Part shown: piece by piece, positions 1-12,928 of the stretch
Position numbering within the stretch: position 1 is the first letter of the stretch
Layout of the letters: the number at the start of each line of letters is the position of its first letter
Source: Chelonoidis abingdonii
Lineage: Eukaryota; Chordata; Testudines; Testudinidae
Direction: 5' to 3'
DNA: 64,000 nt
Assembly (NCBI RefSeq): GCF_003597395.2
Contig: NC_133773.1
Span: 60,080,022 to 60,144,021 of the forward strand
The notes under the pieces: generated by a model
Database searches by the model: none
Told to the model about the DNA's origin: nothing
Seen by the model: only the letters and a program-made list of their open reading frames with translations
Translations under genes and position numbers: made by a program

Positions 1-545
1 TGAAAAGTCCTAATCTCTTTAATCTCTCCTCATATGGGACCAGTTTCAAACCCCTAATCATTTTAGTTGCCCTTCTCTGAACTTTTTCTAATGCCAGTAC
101 ATCTTTTTTAAGATGAGATCACATCTGTACACAGTATTCAAAATGTGGGCGTACTATGGATTTATATAAGGGCAATAAGATATTCTCCATCTTAATCTCT
201 ATCCCTTTTTTAATGATTCCTAACATCCTGTTTGCTTTTTTGACTGCTGGTCCACTGCATGGACGTCTTCAGAGAACTATCCATGATGACTCCAAGATCT
301 CTTTCCTGATTAGTTGTAGCTAAATTAGCCTCCATCATATTGTATGTATAGTTGGGGTTATTTTTTCCAATGTGCATTACTTTACATTTATCAACATTAA
401 ACTTCATTTGCCATTTTGTTGCCCAATCACTTCGTTTTGTGAGACCTTTTTGAAGTTCTTCACAGTCTGCTTTGGTCTTAACTATCTTGAGCAGTTTAGT
501 GTCGTCTCCAGATCATTTATGAATAAGTTGAATAGGAGAGAAAGA
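1..545 (-). mobile_element. CR1 LINE fragment, ORF2 reverse-transcriptase C-terminal part
   Basis: The minus-strand reading at 210-407 contains MKFNVDKCKVMHIGKNNPNY followed by a NQERDLGVIMD block. These are the regions just after the RT catalytic core in CR1-family ORF2. The flanks continue the same element in other frames (408-545 upstream, 1-209 downstream towards the LEKRR-type end), so the copy is frameshifted and dead. It runs off the left edge of the window. Confidence 0.88.
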
Positions 546-1601
546 GGCTCCACCCCTTATACCCTCAGTTTGGAGCACAAGGAAAAGGGCTCAGGTGCAG
601 AAAAACAGACACTGCTAGTAAAAATCTTCCAGTCTTCGACACATGGAGCACATGCATATCCACAGTAGAATACACAAAGAAACCAGCACTCAAAGAATAA
701 GTTTTCCCTTTTATATTGTGATTAATTTTGCCCCATTAAAAAAATATCGGCAGTGTTTTTCATTTTAAAATACCAAAAGAACACTACTTCTGTCTGTATT
801 TGCAAATGAAAATCAAGCAAGTGGGGATGGGAGGGGGCTTGAACACACTTTTAAAAAAGTTATATTCTTATGATACTTTGTTTGAAAGATTAAAACAATA
901 AAAATGAAACTGTAAAGTTTATCCAGATTCCTGACTGGAACCAACGCAATATTACTATCCTCAATAATCTGATGGGAGAGGATAGAAACAATAAAATTTA
1001 GTCAATAATAAAAATAATAATAATTTCATCTGAACATTAAAAAAGGAATATGTAACTGGATGAGATCTGAACAGAGGTAAACTTCTGGCCTGATTTCTTA
1101 GCTATGGTGCTAAGAGAAAAATCAGAAAAATAAAAGTAAACAATTCATATGCACACAGAATATCATATAAAAATACAAACATGTAAATAAACAGAAAAAT
1201 TAAACTACTTTTATTTATACCAATACTTCCAAAAGATCTTTTCACTAATGGGCTGAATATCAAATTACTCAGGGAAACATTTCTACTCTGCTTTTCTTTT
1301 GCTTATGTTGATGCACCTTTCTACCTCAATGCCTTTAAAATACATACAAACTATACAGCAGGATTCCGCTCTCACTTGCAAACATTTCATACAAGCATAA
1401 TTCTACTGCTTCAAAAACATTACTCTACATTTATATCAGAGCGAGATATGAAACATACTCAAGGTATTTAAATGAAACTACATTTTCTTTCCTTTTTCAT
1501 GCTAATGCCCAAATCTTTTATTTCATACTAACTTCTCCATGAATTCCTTGTATAGGCAAGCCTATTGGCAAAGATGTAAGGATGGGATAATACAAGGGAC
1601 T

Positions 1602-1866
1602 GGTCTATACTGAAAACTCACACCAGCATGAAAAATCCACACCCCTGAGAGATGTAGCTATGCTGACCTAACCGGGTGTAGACAGCGCTAGGTCAACGGA
1701 AGAATTCTTGTGTCAAACTAGCTGCTGTCTCTTGCGGAGGTAGATTAACTATAGCAATGGGAGAACCCCTTCCATCTTTGTAGTGTCTACACTGAAGCAA
1801 TATAGTGAGATAGCTGCAGTGCTGCAGCTGTGCCACTTTATCAAATTTTAAGTGTAGACATAGCCT
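1602..1866. mobile_element. Non-autonomous DNA transposon remnant
   Basis: A roughly 265-bp repeat whose ends carry the tggtctatact / agtgtagacatagcct type of terminal repeat seen on several other elements here (6183, 22295, 60430). The interior has a GCGCTAGGTCAACGGAAGAA segment that recurs with changes at about 6296. Superfamily not determined. Confidence 0.55.
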
Positions 1867-3164
1867 CAGTGTTTCCTGTGATTGGTCATCAGACTCAGAC
1901 TAAAGAGCAGTTTAAAGCTCTAACTCCTGGGAAGGTGGAAGAACACACAGTTCTGTGAAGTTTAAAATGTTTTATACCTTCTCTAAATCTCCCTTTCAGA
2001 ATGTACAATCTCTTTACAGTACTACCAAAATTTCCCAGATGTACACAACATTGTATGAGAAAGATTACGGAATATATGCAAAATTTGAATTGAACTTTTT
2101 ATCGATAATTAATTTAGAGACATGCAAAAACACAAGATTCATGGAGAGTATGGGCTCAATACTGAAAGATGCTCAGGTCTTCCACTCTTATTGATTTTCA
2201 TAGAGCACAAGATGCTCAGCACCTTGCATGTTTGGGCTGTAAGACTTTCCTTCAGCTGCAATGAGCACACAAGACCATTTTTCCCTTGGATTAATGAACA
2301 TAGCTCTTGTATGATCTATGTCTGTTAAAATCACAGCCTCACTGCAAAGTCAAATAAATGTAGTTTACTATTTTAAGATACCTCATCAATCAGTGTGCTA
2401 AAACTTTAAGTATGTGTTTTGTGAGAGTGTACACTATATATGCAAACATATTCATTTGTTTATAGACCACACACTATCTATATGTTGTCTAGAAAAACAA
2501 AGTGATTTTTGATACCATTAAAACACTTATGGAGTTTACAGACATTCTCCCCCCTTATGTTGCATATAGATAACAGTTTCAAAACAAAAAAACCATATGA
2601 AATCACCTAGCTGCAGAAATGGATGTAACACCTAAACAATGCACCCCTACTGTCCACTTCATCAAATTTATGAACTGGTAATGAAACTGCTTCCTATTTT
2701 CACCATGGTCTGTTACCTTTCTTCTGGCTGACCAACTGTCTCAATTGTCAATAGAAATGATGGGGGGCGGGGAGGGAAGAGAGGGGGTGGATACATGCAG
2801 AAAAGTTGTTTCTGTTTTTTTACTGAATTCTATTTTTGTCAAAAATTTCAGACTCTCTCTAATTGCCAGTAGCAACCCCCTTCCCCAATGTAAACAGTAT
2901 TAAGCGTACTCTGGTTCCTTAATGCTAAATCTAAACTAGCTCAAACTATGTATGTGCTACAAAATATAGCACTGTCACTAAAATCCATTCCCTTAACAAA
3001 TTTGCACTTAATACTAATAATCTGCATGGATTGTTTTGCTGTGTCACTCACCACTTTAGAACCTTAGTACATTTGTGAGATAGAGATATATTTACAGATA
3101 AATAGGTAAGGTATAGAAAGTCACAAAGTCTGTGAACAAGGCCTGCTCTTGTGTTGACTTATTC

Positions 3165-3976
3165 GTGCATATGTCTACCCTCAGATTTGTCTCCCACTGA
3201 CCCTGTTATGCGACTCAGTAAAACCACCTCTCTGAATGATGTTTAGTGCTGGCTGCCTGGAAACAGATGCAGGAAAGTGGACTCTCATTCGAAAGTTCTG
3301 CAGCCACTGCTCATCGCTCCAAACCTCCATTACGATACAATCCCATCAACCAGTGCTCATTCTTAGGCCCAGAAGCAGTGTTCCACCCTCTGCAGCTGCT
3401 CTATGAACACCAACAACTACCTTGAATTGGCTTTTGCTAGGTCCCTCAGTAATCTGTACTCCAAGGAATCATCACGTCCCCCTTTGCTGTGTTTCTTTCT
3501 GCGGGCTGCAAATATTGGAAGATCTTGCATCCTGTATTTGCAGTCTTCCTGTGTCTAATGCAGAGCTCTGCAGCTCCATGCTTCTGCCAGAGATGGAGGA
3601 CAGCGAAAAGTGTAGAGCACGTTTATGGAATTTTTTTTTTAAAAAAGGCTTGAAAATAGTGTGACAGTGATGTCATTAAAAGGGATGGAGAAAGTTACAT
3701 GCTGGGAACTTGACATCTAGCTCCAGGAGCTCCCTGAGCGACTCATTTCTACTCCACAACACATCGCGAACATTTCCCAGAAGGCACTGCACTGGACAGT
3801 GGTGCAGAGTACATTGGCATACCCTACCTGTGGATTCACTTCACTTTGCATTGACATAACCACTCCATATAATATGTGAAGCACTGATGAAAGTAGCTAA
3901 GCAGTATACTAACTTCAGCAGATGTGCGCTGATGTAATTTGTGTCAACCAACGTTTGTAGTGTAGACCTGGTCTAA
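3165..3976. mobile_element. Putative non-autonomous DNA transposon
   Basis: The right end reads gtagtgtagacctggtcta and the left end has catatgtctaccctcag, weakly complementary. The interior has no coding capacity that I trust. Boundaries are approximate and the assignment rests on the shared gtctac-type terminus. Confidence 0.35.
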
Positions 3977-5927
3977 GTCAGGAATAGAATACAGCGACTG
4001 AGTCAGTAACAGAACCCAGACGTCCAGAGTTCCAACCTAGCACCTTAACCTTAAGATTACCCTGTATCTCCATTCTACAACTCGACAAATACCAAGAATT
4101 TTAATAGGCTGCAAATAGCATAATAGCCTTGAAAATGTTTGTCAGTTCTCTAACAAATTGACTTCCTATGGACAGGGAGAGTAAAGACACAAAAAAACAA
4201 ATAGGTTTAGTGGTTGGCAGCACTGAGTATTGTTGCCATGGCAGTTGGAAAGGACTGTTGCCTATTTAATGTTTTCTGGAATAAAGCACAGAAGCCTGCA
4301 CTAAGGAACAATGCACCACATTGATCAATAATTATTCTTTAATTTTTACCAAACAGTGCTTTATAATACTGATTTTTTTTCCCCCACTAGGATTTGTGTT
4401 TGGGCAGGTGAAAGGTCTATTTTGTTCTTCTCACCAGCTTTCTAACTCCAAATGATTGCATTATTGCACCAGCATTTTTATAACTTGCTTGACATTTTAA
4501 CAAAATTGAACAAGATGGTTAAACTACTAATTTATGAAAGGGATAACTCTGTAATAACAAACTAAAAATACTTAAATTGAGACATATTATGGAAAGCTGC
4601 CATGATTGATTCTGACAATACTTTTATTTCTAAAATATTCTAATTACCAAAAAGCTGAGGGTGCTATAGAATTTTTTGAATTTATGGATATTACCAGTTG
4701 ATCAATAGTTTTATTAATGCAGCAAGATCTAAAATTCAGCTAACACACAAAGGTGTACAAGTCGAACTTGGACTTATCGGGGCCAGCCAGTTTGTTTTTT
4801 TAAAACCCTTCAGAAGTTATAAAATATACCCAAATTAAATCTTGCCTTTTTGGACATCAGCTCCTAGTTGAAAGATTACATACATCCTCTTCATTTTGGA
4901 GCAAGGGGACCTATCTTTATAATAATGGTAGTTATAACTGCTCCCAAAGTATCACCGGAAGTATATTATTTTAATGAAGAAGGCATTTGCAAAGCATTTG
5001 GCCTGTTTTAAGTTACTCTTAATGTACAATAATGATAAAATCAATTCCCTGCTATAGTGGTTTCTGGTTTCCTTATGAAAATCATGACTAATCAAGTATG
5101 GTATCTGATCAGTAGGCAGGGCCTTGAAAAATTCTACAAAAGTTAACATTAGTGGGATAGTGTAATCAGTTATTTCAACAAGAGAAACATGACTGTTTAC
5201 ATATTTATAAGGCTCTGAAACAAACAAAAACCATGAAATTGGTAGTTAAAAGGATACCTTCCATTTAAATATCATAGTTTTCTTCGAGAATATTTACACG
5301 CTATTATTATTAGGGGATTACTATAACTGAAAGATATTAAAGATCTGTCTCTTTTTCCTGATTATTTTGTACTTCTCTTGTTTACAAAAGTCTTTCACTC
5401 AACAAGAGGAGTGGGAAAAACAGGAGACCTTAAAAAAACTGTAGGGGGCCACAGGAACACGTTTAACACATGAAAATACCCTTACATTATTTTTTGACAT
5501 TCATTAGATTTCAAACTAGTGCCTATTTAAATGTAACATTATTTCCTTTACTTGTACGGTTGTGCCCACATACTTCAGTGTTGTGAAGGCGTTAAGTGAA
5601 TGATGAAATAACAGCCTTAATTTTGTATTTCTTGGCTTTTGTTGATTTGAATGATAACCTTGAGTATTGTTTAAAAATCTGTTGGTATTTTTATTACTGC
5701 TGCATTCTTTGCATCAGTTACATGTGTGCATCTTGAAGAAATTCATTATCTTCCATGGTTGTCTGGAGTGTTGTTGTAGCTTTGTTAGTCCCAGGATATG
5801 AGAAAGACAAGGGTGGGTGAGGTAATATCTTTTATTAGACCAACTTCTGTTGATGAATAAGACAAGCTTTTGAACCTCACAAGGCTCTTCTTCAGGCCTA
5901 AAAGAGGTAACCAGAGTTTCAGCTAAA

Positions 5928-6000
5928 AGGTCTATAAGGTGCCTCAGAACTCTTTGCCGCTTTTACAGATCCAGACTAACATGGCTACCCCTCTGATACT
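5928..6000 (+). mobile_element. 5'-truncated repeat end inserted in the Penelope-like copy
   Basis: A 73-bp insertion ending GGCTACCCCTCTGATACT, flanked by AGCTAAA at 5921-5927 and again at 6001-6007. The same 3' terminus, stopping at the same base, occurs at 17518. This is a severely 5'-truncated retroposed copy. Confidence 0.7.
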
Positions 6001-6182
6001 AGCTAAATACAAGGTGGGACTGACTGTTAAGCATAAGGGGTTAACTCATGTTGCAAGGGAACCAATTAAAATGAAGTGGGCAATTAACAGCTCTGCACTG
6101 ATAGGACAAAGGAAGGTTAGTATGTTACAAATGGTTATAATGAGCTATAAAACCAGTGCCTCTGTTGAGATCATCATTTTTA

Positions 6183-6380
6183 GGACAGGTCTACACTAAA
6201 AGTTAGGTCAACCCATCTACGCTGCTTATGGATGTGAAAAAAACCATACTCTTGAATGGCATAGTTAAACTGACCTAACCTCCAGCATAGACAGTGTTAG
6301 GTCAACAGAAAAATTCTTCCATGGACCAAGCTACTTTCTCCTGCGGAGATGGAATACCTATGCTGATGAGAGAACCCCTC
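6183..6380. mobile_element. DNA transposon (MITE-like) fragment nested in the Penelope-like element
   Basis: Starts with ggacaggtctacact and carries an internal GTTAGGTCAACAGAAAAATT block shared with the 1602-1866 repeat. The second terminus is not visible, so it is truncated. Confidence 0.5.
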
Positions 6381-9300
6381 TTTGCCACAATTGACAGGGT
6401 ATTTTTGTCTTATCATTTTTCTGTGAGAGTTCATTCTAGAGCGTAGTGATTATCTGGTTTCACCCACATAGTTGTTCTTGGGGCACTGACGCACTGGATG
6501 ATTTACACTACATATTGTGATAGGAATGTGTAGAAACCATATATTTTGAAAGTGTATTGTGGGAGTGCTGATCATTGTAGCAGTAGAAATATGTCTGCAG
6601 GTCTTGCCAGGACAACAAATGCAAAACCTTATGTTTAATAATCTGTCCCATCTTGTATTTAACTGTGACACTGGTTACTTTTTTTAGATCTGAAGAAGAG
6701 CTCTGTGAAGCTCAAAAGCTTCTCTCTCTCTCACCAATAGAAGTTGGTTTAATAAAAGATCTCTCACCTATCTTGAAGAAAACATTTTCAAAATATTTTA
6801 GACGCTGATGTATGGCTTTAAGTACTGCTAATGTTTGATTAACTATTATAAGTAATTTATTCCTAAGGATATGCAACAAGTTTTGAATCAGTTTGAATAT
6901 TTGAATAATATTTTGCACAGTACACATTAGGTTCATAACTTTACTAATAATTACTCTTTTAGCTTTACAGAGGGACTTAAATACTGGGGACAACTTTGAA
7001 TGATGTCTGATTAAAACTAGAATCCATTTAACTTTCAGATGTGTCTCCTAATTTTTTTGGTCCTGATCCTTCAAAGCTCATCTAATACATCTATGGTGCA
7101 TCAGTGAAGTCATAATTCTGAATTTCTGATGTGATACAATATTACAATAGCAGTACACTGTTGTCAGACTCAAATTTGTGACTACTCCACAAGATCAAGA
7201 AAAACTAGAACATATTTAAAACACTGTTAAATTCAATAAATGATCTAAAACCCCTGAAAAATACTGACCAGATAAATTTGTATTCCATCTACAGGAGTAG
7301 AAGACTGAACAAAAACAATTTATTTTACAGCTTGTGAACGACTATTATTTTGATCAAATTAAGTCTTCTTTACCAAAAAATATTGATTCATGCTTTCTGT
7401 TGTCAAACTATACAAGATATGAAGAGGAAATAAATTTGCAAGTAAAAACTGTATTTTAAATTCTAAAATGTAGTTTATATTACATTATTAGACTTATTTA
7501 GCTGACTGTATGACACTGCTTCAATCAAAATGTAGTATTATCCATCCAGCATTCTCCTCTTTCTCCCATCACTACACACAAAAGAGAGCCAGATATGCAA
7601 AACTATTCTATTTAAAATATATCCTATATACTGTTTTTAAAAACAGGTTGGGAATCAGTTTTAAATAAGTTTGTCAGTCAATTAATGTTCTGAACCCTGC
7701 TATTGACCCAGTAGTGTACAATCTGTTATTATGCACTGACCTACATATCATCTGTTCCTCTTACTGGTCTGTTCCAGGAAGACAGACAGCTGCAACACTA
7801 TATCCCTGTTCAACCTGAGGACCATCTGACTTTAATTGTAGCACACAGCTTGATGTGGGTCTGCTTATGAGAAGCCAAAGTATCACACTGTAATAATCTG
7901 GAAAAGCAGAAACCTGCCAACACAGGACTGAAAACAGGGGCCTGGGCTGTCTGGCTGGCTGACGGGCTGCAGGAAATATGATTAATGAGCAAGGTATAAT
8001 GATATCAGGAACCTGATTAGCACCACAAAAAGGTCACAGATCAAAGCAGTATGTATTTCATGAGCTCCAATCATTGCATAAAATCTGTGGTCTTGAAAAG
8101 GTAAACTGAAATGCAAGAGGAAAAAAATCTGTGTGTGATAGCTTACAAAAAAGAGCACTTACAATATTATAATCATAATTTAGTCTGATACAGGAAGTTG
8201 TAAGGAAATATTAAATGAATCAGTGTTGTTTTGTAACAACCGTTTTTAATAATATTTCTGAGGCACTGACTTTCATGTGACCGCTAGTAAATATGCTTAT
8301 TCTAATAAAAAATAGTCATTTTGTTCATTATGCTAAACCCACAAATATTTCAAAGAAAATTAATATTAGTATTTTTGCATACAATTTGATAGTTTTTATT
8401 CAACTGTAAAACAGGAGATCGCTAATGGCACTGCCCAAAAAATATTCACAATGGAACCAAGCCTTACTAGCACAATAAATTTACTTGTTATACACACCCA
8501 GCTTAAACTAGTTTGTTAACTAGTTAGTTAAAGGCTTTAATTTAACACTGCAGGGCTGTTCAAAACTTTCTTTGTTTATTAATTACACTAATATTAACAG
8601 GGATTTGTGGTATGGCCAGAAGGGCTATTATCAGAAGCAAAGCTCTCAAAGAAATTTTATATGGCGCAGCTTTTCAAGTCCCTATTTTCTCCCTCCCCAA
8701 AATGAGTTTATGCCACCAAAAATGTTCTTCTGCATCAAATTATAAAATACTTTCAAAATTATACCTTCAGGTAAAAAAGTCTTATTGAGCAAAACATTTT
8801 TATTTTTACTAATCATTTTGCATTTTCTCTCTTGATGAAAGAACTATTTTAGGACAAAAATGTGGAATGAAAACCTTCATTATTAATACTGCAAGTTTTA
8901 CCTACATGCTAGATATTAAGATGAACAGCATAATAATTAACATAAAACCTTTCTAAACTAAATAACTTTAATGTCACTTTCATTAATGAACATTTACTTG
9001 AAAACTAATCCAAGTGAGAAACAAAAATTAGATATTTACATCTGAATAATCTAGAGTTGTAAGAACATATTTAATTAATTTTTAACATCTGAAAAATATT
9101 TAAACTGTGAATTAAAGTAAATTAAAATTTGAAATTGCAAATGATCCAAGGTTAGAAAAGTGCTGCCCCTTTCAGACTTGAAATAATGTTACCGCATATA
9201 ATGCAACTAATGTTACAGTTAGTTATATAATAAAAAACACAGTTTTCACTCTTTCTTTTTTTCTGAAATGATCTTTCAGGAATCACCAAAATGAAGCAGG

Positions 9301-11737
9301 ATTTACTATATAGATCCTAAGCAGATAAAGAAAAAGACTACTCAGAATACAAACTGAGTGTATTACCATGTAAGATATAGCTCTAAGGGGATACTACATT
9401 TAGTGCCCAAGAATTTAACAGTAATAATTAAAAAGCATCTGCTTCCCACTGATCAGGCACTTCATCTTGAAAATATAGCACAAGGGAGAGATATTAAGTA
9501 GAGCTGCAAAAAGGTAGAGATTATTAGCAAAGGCCTTGGGAAATGAGAGAAGGAGGAAAAGTCAGTCCTGAAGGCAGAGAGAAAAAATGGACGCTGGGGT
9601 CAGAAAGAAAGAGAAAAAGAAAGAGCGGGTACTGGAATATTGGAAAGGGGTTGGGGAATATTGTTCATGTCCCCAGTAGAAAAATTAGGATTTATAATTA
9701 TCACTGATGCAACCCTATTAGCGGTGGACAAGGCAGATCTGTTGCCACAAGTGCAGCTGAGAGTGTTTGATTGTGGTTCTTAATTTTGCCAGTGGAGAGA
9801 CAGCTTCTGCTGAGCAAGATTAGATTATGGGGTGGTAAAAACACCTGTCACTACTACAGCCTCCACGATGGCCCTAACTTTCCTAGTGTGGACAATGACA
9901 GAAAGATGGACATATGCAAGAATAAAAAAAATACTGTTGTGAGCAAATCAAGATGCTAAATTACATTGAACAAGTCTGCAATGGTGTTTTCTGTTCTTAG
10001 AATCGTATTGAATCATCAATGCATGTTGAACTCAAAGAGCTTGAGTATCATATTCATAATACATCAAACTTCATCAAGCCCTGTAACACCAAAGTTGCAC
10101 TCAAATCTGCATTGTTTAAGAGGTAGCAGCCTTGCTATCTGAAGTCTGTGCATGTTTTAATCTTAATTTGGATCAATTTCACATGTACTGTCCCTTAAAA
10201 CAATATACCTGAATTGTTCTAGATAACTTTATGTTTTAAAATCTTTATAGCTTGTCCTATAACTATTTCAAGCATTAATATTCCTGATTTTCATGACCCT
10301 AACATACACAGACCCAAGCCTACACTCAATAGTATTTCCAAAGGCCATGACAGCATTACCTCACTAGTAAAATGACAGTTAATAACAGTTAATGACCAAT
10401 TGCTAAAGAGAGGAACCTCTGCTGAATAAGTTCTTTTGCAACGGAGTAAAAAACTTTAAGACAACCTGTAAAAGATGTTTTTAATTACGTATATGCCCTT
10501 TTTGCTTCTTCGTGAGGAAAAGGTTTTAAGTTTTTCCCTCAACAACAGAATAAATGTATTACTTCTGGTTTGTTTGTTTTTTTAAGCCTAAAAAATATTA
10601 GGAAGGTCAAAGTCTGGTGTTTCCTGGTCTTCTTGGAAGACATTTTAGCATTTCGGAAGTGTACAGTGGGATTTCATATCTTAATTAAATATTTTCTATA
10701 AGGGTTGCAAAAGAGTAGCTGAGTGGGCCATGGACAGGCTATCAATTGTTATCTCGATTCTCAGCTTTAATTTTATAAAAAGTCTCTATACGTTATGGTT
10801 GGCAAGAAAGTATGTCCTGAGTGTTGCTGATGGAGAGACCTTTGAGTCTGCAGAGAACCTGAAGCAATAGCTCTGACATGTGAACTGCCCCATTCATTTC
10901 AGTGGGTGCTAACTCAGATGACAGTGATATTACTTTCAAAATAGCCCAGTTCCTTATTTCACTGTTCCAAGCATATAAGAAAGAGAGGACATGCTATATT
11001 ATGAAGACCAACACCAGGGCTTCTCAACATTTAGGAGGGAAAGACTCCCTGCGAGGGATTAGGGGGAAGAAGTGGGACATAGACGATGTATAAATTAAGA
11101 TGTGTAGACCTTTAAAACCACATGTCACAAATACAAGAGGGTGAGGAGGGTGATTGTTTTTATTTTCCTGAATGGCAGCTCAGCTTTCAAATGTCTGAAA
11201 AACCACTCTCTTAATGGAAAGGGTGGGGGCACTGACTCTTTAAGAAAGACACCACTTCTCCCAAATGTTCATTAGACACTGGAGTTAAATAAGTGTTTAA
11301 AAAAAGCAAATAAAAATATACATTTTAAGCAGCCTGGCTGACTGAAAATCAATCAATTTTCAGTCACTTGTGATAGGATAATTATATTAGTCCTTCAGTC
11401 ATCGAGTCTTTTAATGGTAGACAAGATCTGAATATAAAAAACAATTATGTAGCGCCCCCTGCTCTACTTTTTCTTTACAATATCCCCCCCATGCAAACAC
11501 TTATCTTTACAAGGTACAAAGAAAGTTTAAAGCAAAAAGAGTAAGGGGCCAAGCCTCCCCTGCCCCCACTCTGTAAGAAACCTTTACTCCCTTAGATTGC
11601 ATCAGATTATCATTTTTAGTAATAGTTTAATGTAAATTCAGCTACACACAGAAGAAAGGACAAATGGTGATAAATTATTTTAGTAGAGAAGTTGTGAGAA
11701 CTGGCCCTCAACTGACAAAAGATGATAGCCATCTTAC

Positions 11738-11890
11738 CAGCCTGTTTATGCGAACAAATTCTTCTGGGGTTTTGGCCCATGGTGGAAGTTCAACATCAGA
11801 TACTACTGTTCCATCATCCATCACACCTAGATTGTAATTGTTGAGGTTGACAAACATCTCTGGGAGATAATAAAATTCAGGAATCAGCTC
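11738..11890 (-). CDS. LRBA: LRBA exon f: BEACH core
   Basis: 153 bp (51 codons), phase 0 at both ends. The acceptor is tttgcatacag|GAGCTG and the donor AGGCTG|GTAAGA. It encodes [20 protein letters not shown], then [20 protein letters not shown], then [24 protein letters not shown] and LPPWAK are canonical BEACH motifs; the [13 protein letters not shown] stretch is LRBA-like rather than NBEA-like. The next exon, expected to begin ALESEFVSCQLHQWIDL, is not found in the 11.7 kb of intron left in the window. Confidence 0.96.
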
Positions 11891-12382
11891 CTGTATGCAA
11901 AGGAAAAACAATATCATGTTATAAATTCTAACATACAACATAGTTACTTAAAGCATTAATGATGGGGGAAGGGAGCAGAGTGCAATAAGGGGAACATTAA
12001 ACACTCACAGATAGAAATCCTCTCTCATTACTTCACAAACATTTAAAGCCTCTTCAGATTTGGAAAGCCCTGATCATGCTCTTAACAGGAAATATTTTAC
12101 AATATATTTTGTTGATTAAAAAACATATGTAAAATGTTTTTGGTTACAGGTTTATCTGACAAATATTCATAGACAATCTTTTACAACCATTTAGGTGAGA
12201 AACAAATTAAGACCTCATGGTGCAAATTTTGACTGAAACCTGAGGCAAAACTGCTCCTTTCAAGTTTCATACCAATCCCTACATTTAAAAGAATAACTAC
12301 TAAGTGTACAAAGGGTAATCATAACACTGCACACAAGCCGTGCCTGCTATAATAGTTATAATGATGCAAAACAGTAATAATT

Positions 12383-12761
12383 AAGGCTACGATTCTGTCA
12401 TGGGTATTTTTAAATAAAAGTCATGGACAGATCATGGGCAATAAACAAAAATTCATGGAAACCTGTGACCTGTACCTGACTTTTACTAAAAAATTCCCTG
12501 GGGAGGAGGCAGACGGGGGACAAAGAGCTGCTGGGGTTTGCAGCTGCTCAGCCTCACCAGCTGCTCCTGCAACAGGGGCTGACTACTACTCCTCCAGCCC
12601 CAGAGGAGCTGAACCAACACTGGTGACAGTCCCAGGGCTGGCCGCTGGCCAGCTGTTCCGGCAGCCGCTGCTCTGAGGCTGACAGCTGCTCCAGACCTGC
12701 CCCAAAAGAAGTCCCAGAAAGTCACGGAATCCGTGACCTCCGTGATAGAATCTTAACCTTG
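12383..12761. mobile_element. Non-autonomous hAT-like element with target duplication
   Basis: Imperfect terminal inverted repeats, AAGGCTACGATTCTGTCATG at the left and the complement of gatagaatcttaacctt at the right. The element is flanked by GTAATAATT at 12374-12382 and again at 12762-12770, an 8-9 bp duplication as expected for hAT. The interior is GC-rich and non-coding; open frames there are by-products of base composition. Confidence 0.75.
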
Positions 12762-12854
12762 GTAATAATTCCAATGTGGTCACACATACTGTCTGAATCA
12801 TTCACTATTTGGTCTGAAATTATCCATGTTTGGTCCCTGCTCAAAAGTAAATTT

Positions 12855-12928
12855 TCCGCAAAGTTTGAAATTTATGGAGTTATACCAGATTAAAACTAGA
12901 GTAATGCAGTGGTGAATCAGGCCCTCTA
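12855..12928. repeat. Fragment of a dispersed repeat ending in atcaggccctct
   Basis: The terminus (gtgaatcaggccct) is the complement of the ggcctgattct start at 15030, and the adjoining gttataccagattaaaa resembles the body of the same family. Fragment only. Confidence 0.4.

Larger units (their letters stand above)
5771..6772 (-). mobile_element. Penelope-like retroelement remnant
   Basis: An 80-bp sequence at 5816-5896 (containing ctgttgatgaataagacaag) is repeated in inverted orientation at 6690-6772. Between them, minus-strand reading at 6450-6671 ends in KNNYVGETR, the kind of block found in GIY-YIG endonuclease domains of Penelope-like elements, preceded by a Cys-containing stretch. The element is badly decayed and is interrupted by a 73-bp insertion (5928-6000) and a DNA transposon piece (6183-6380). 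Class assigned by family knowledge. Confidence 0.6.
546..11737. other. LRBA intron after exon f (left part), partly repeat-derived
   Basis: Apart from the elements listed separately, this stretch is AT-rich intron with no exon, RNA gene or long convincing frame. It has short low-complexity spots such as AATAAT runs near 1005-1025, a G-rich run at 2760-2790 and A/G-rich sequence at 9540-9640. The expected next LRBA exon is not here. Confidence 0.7.
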
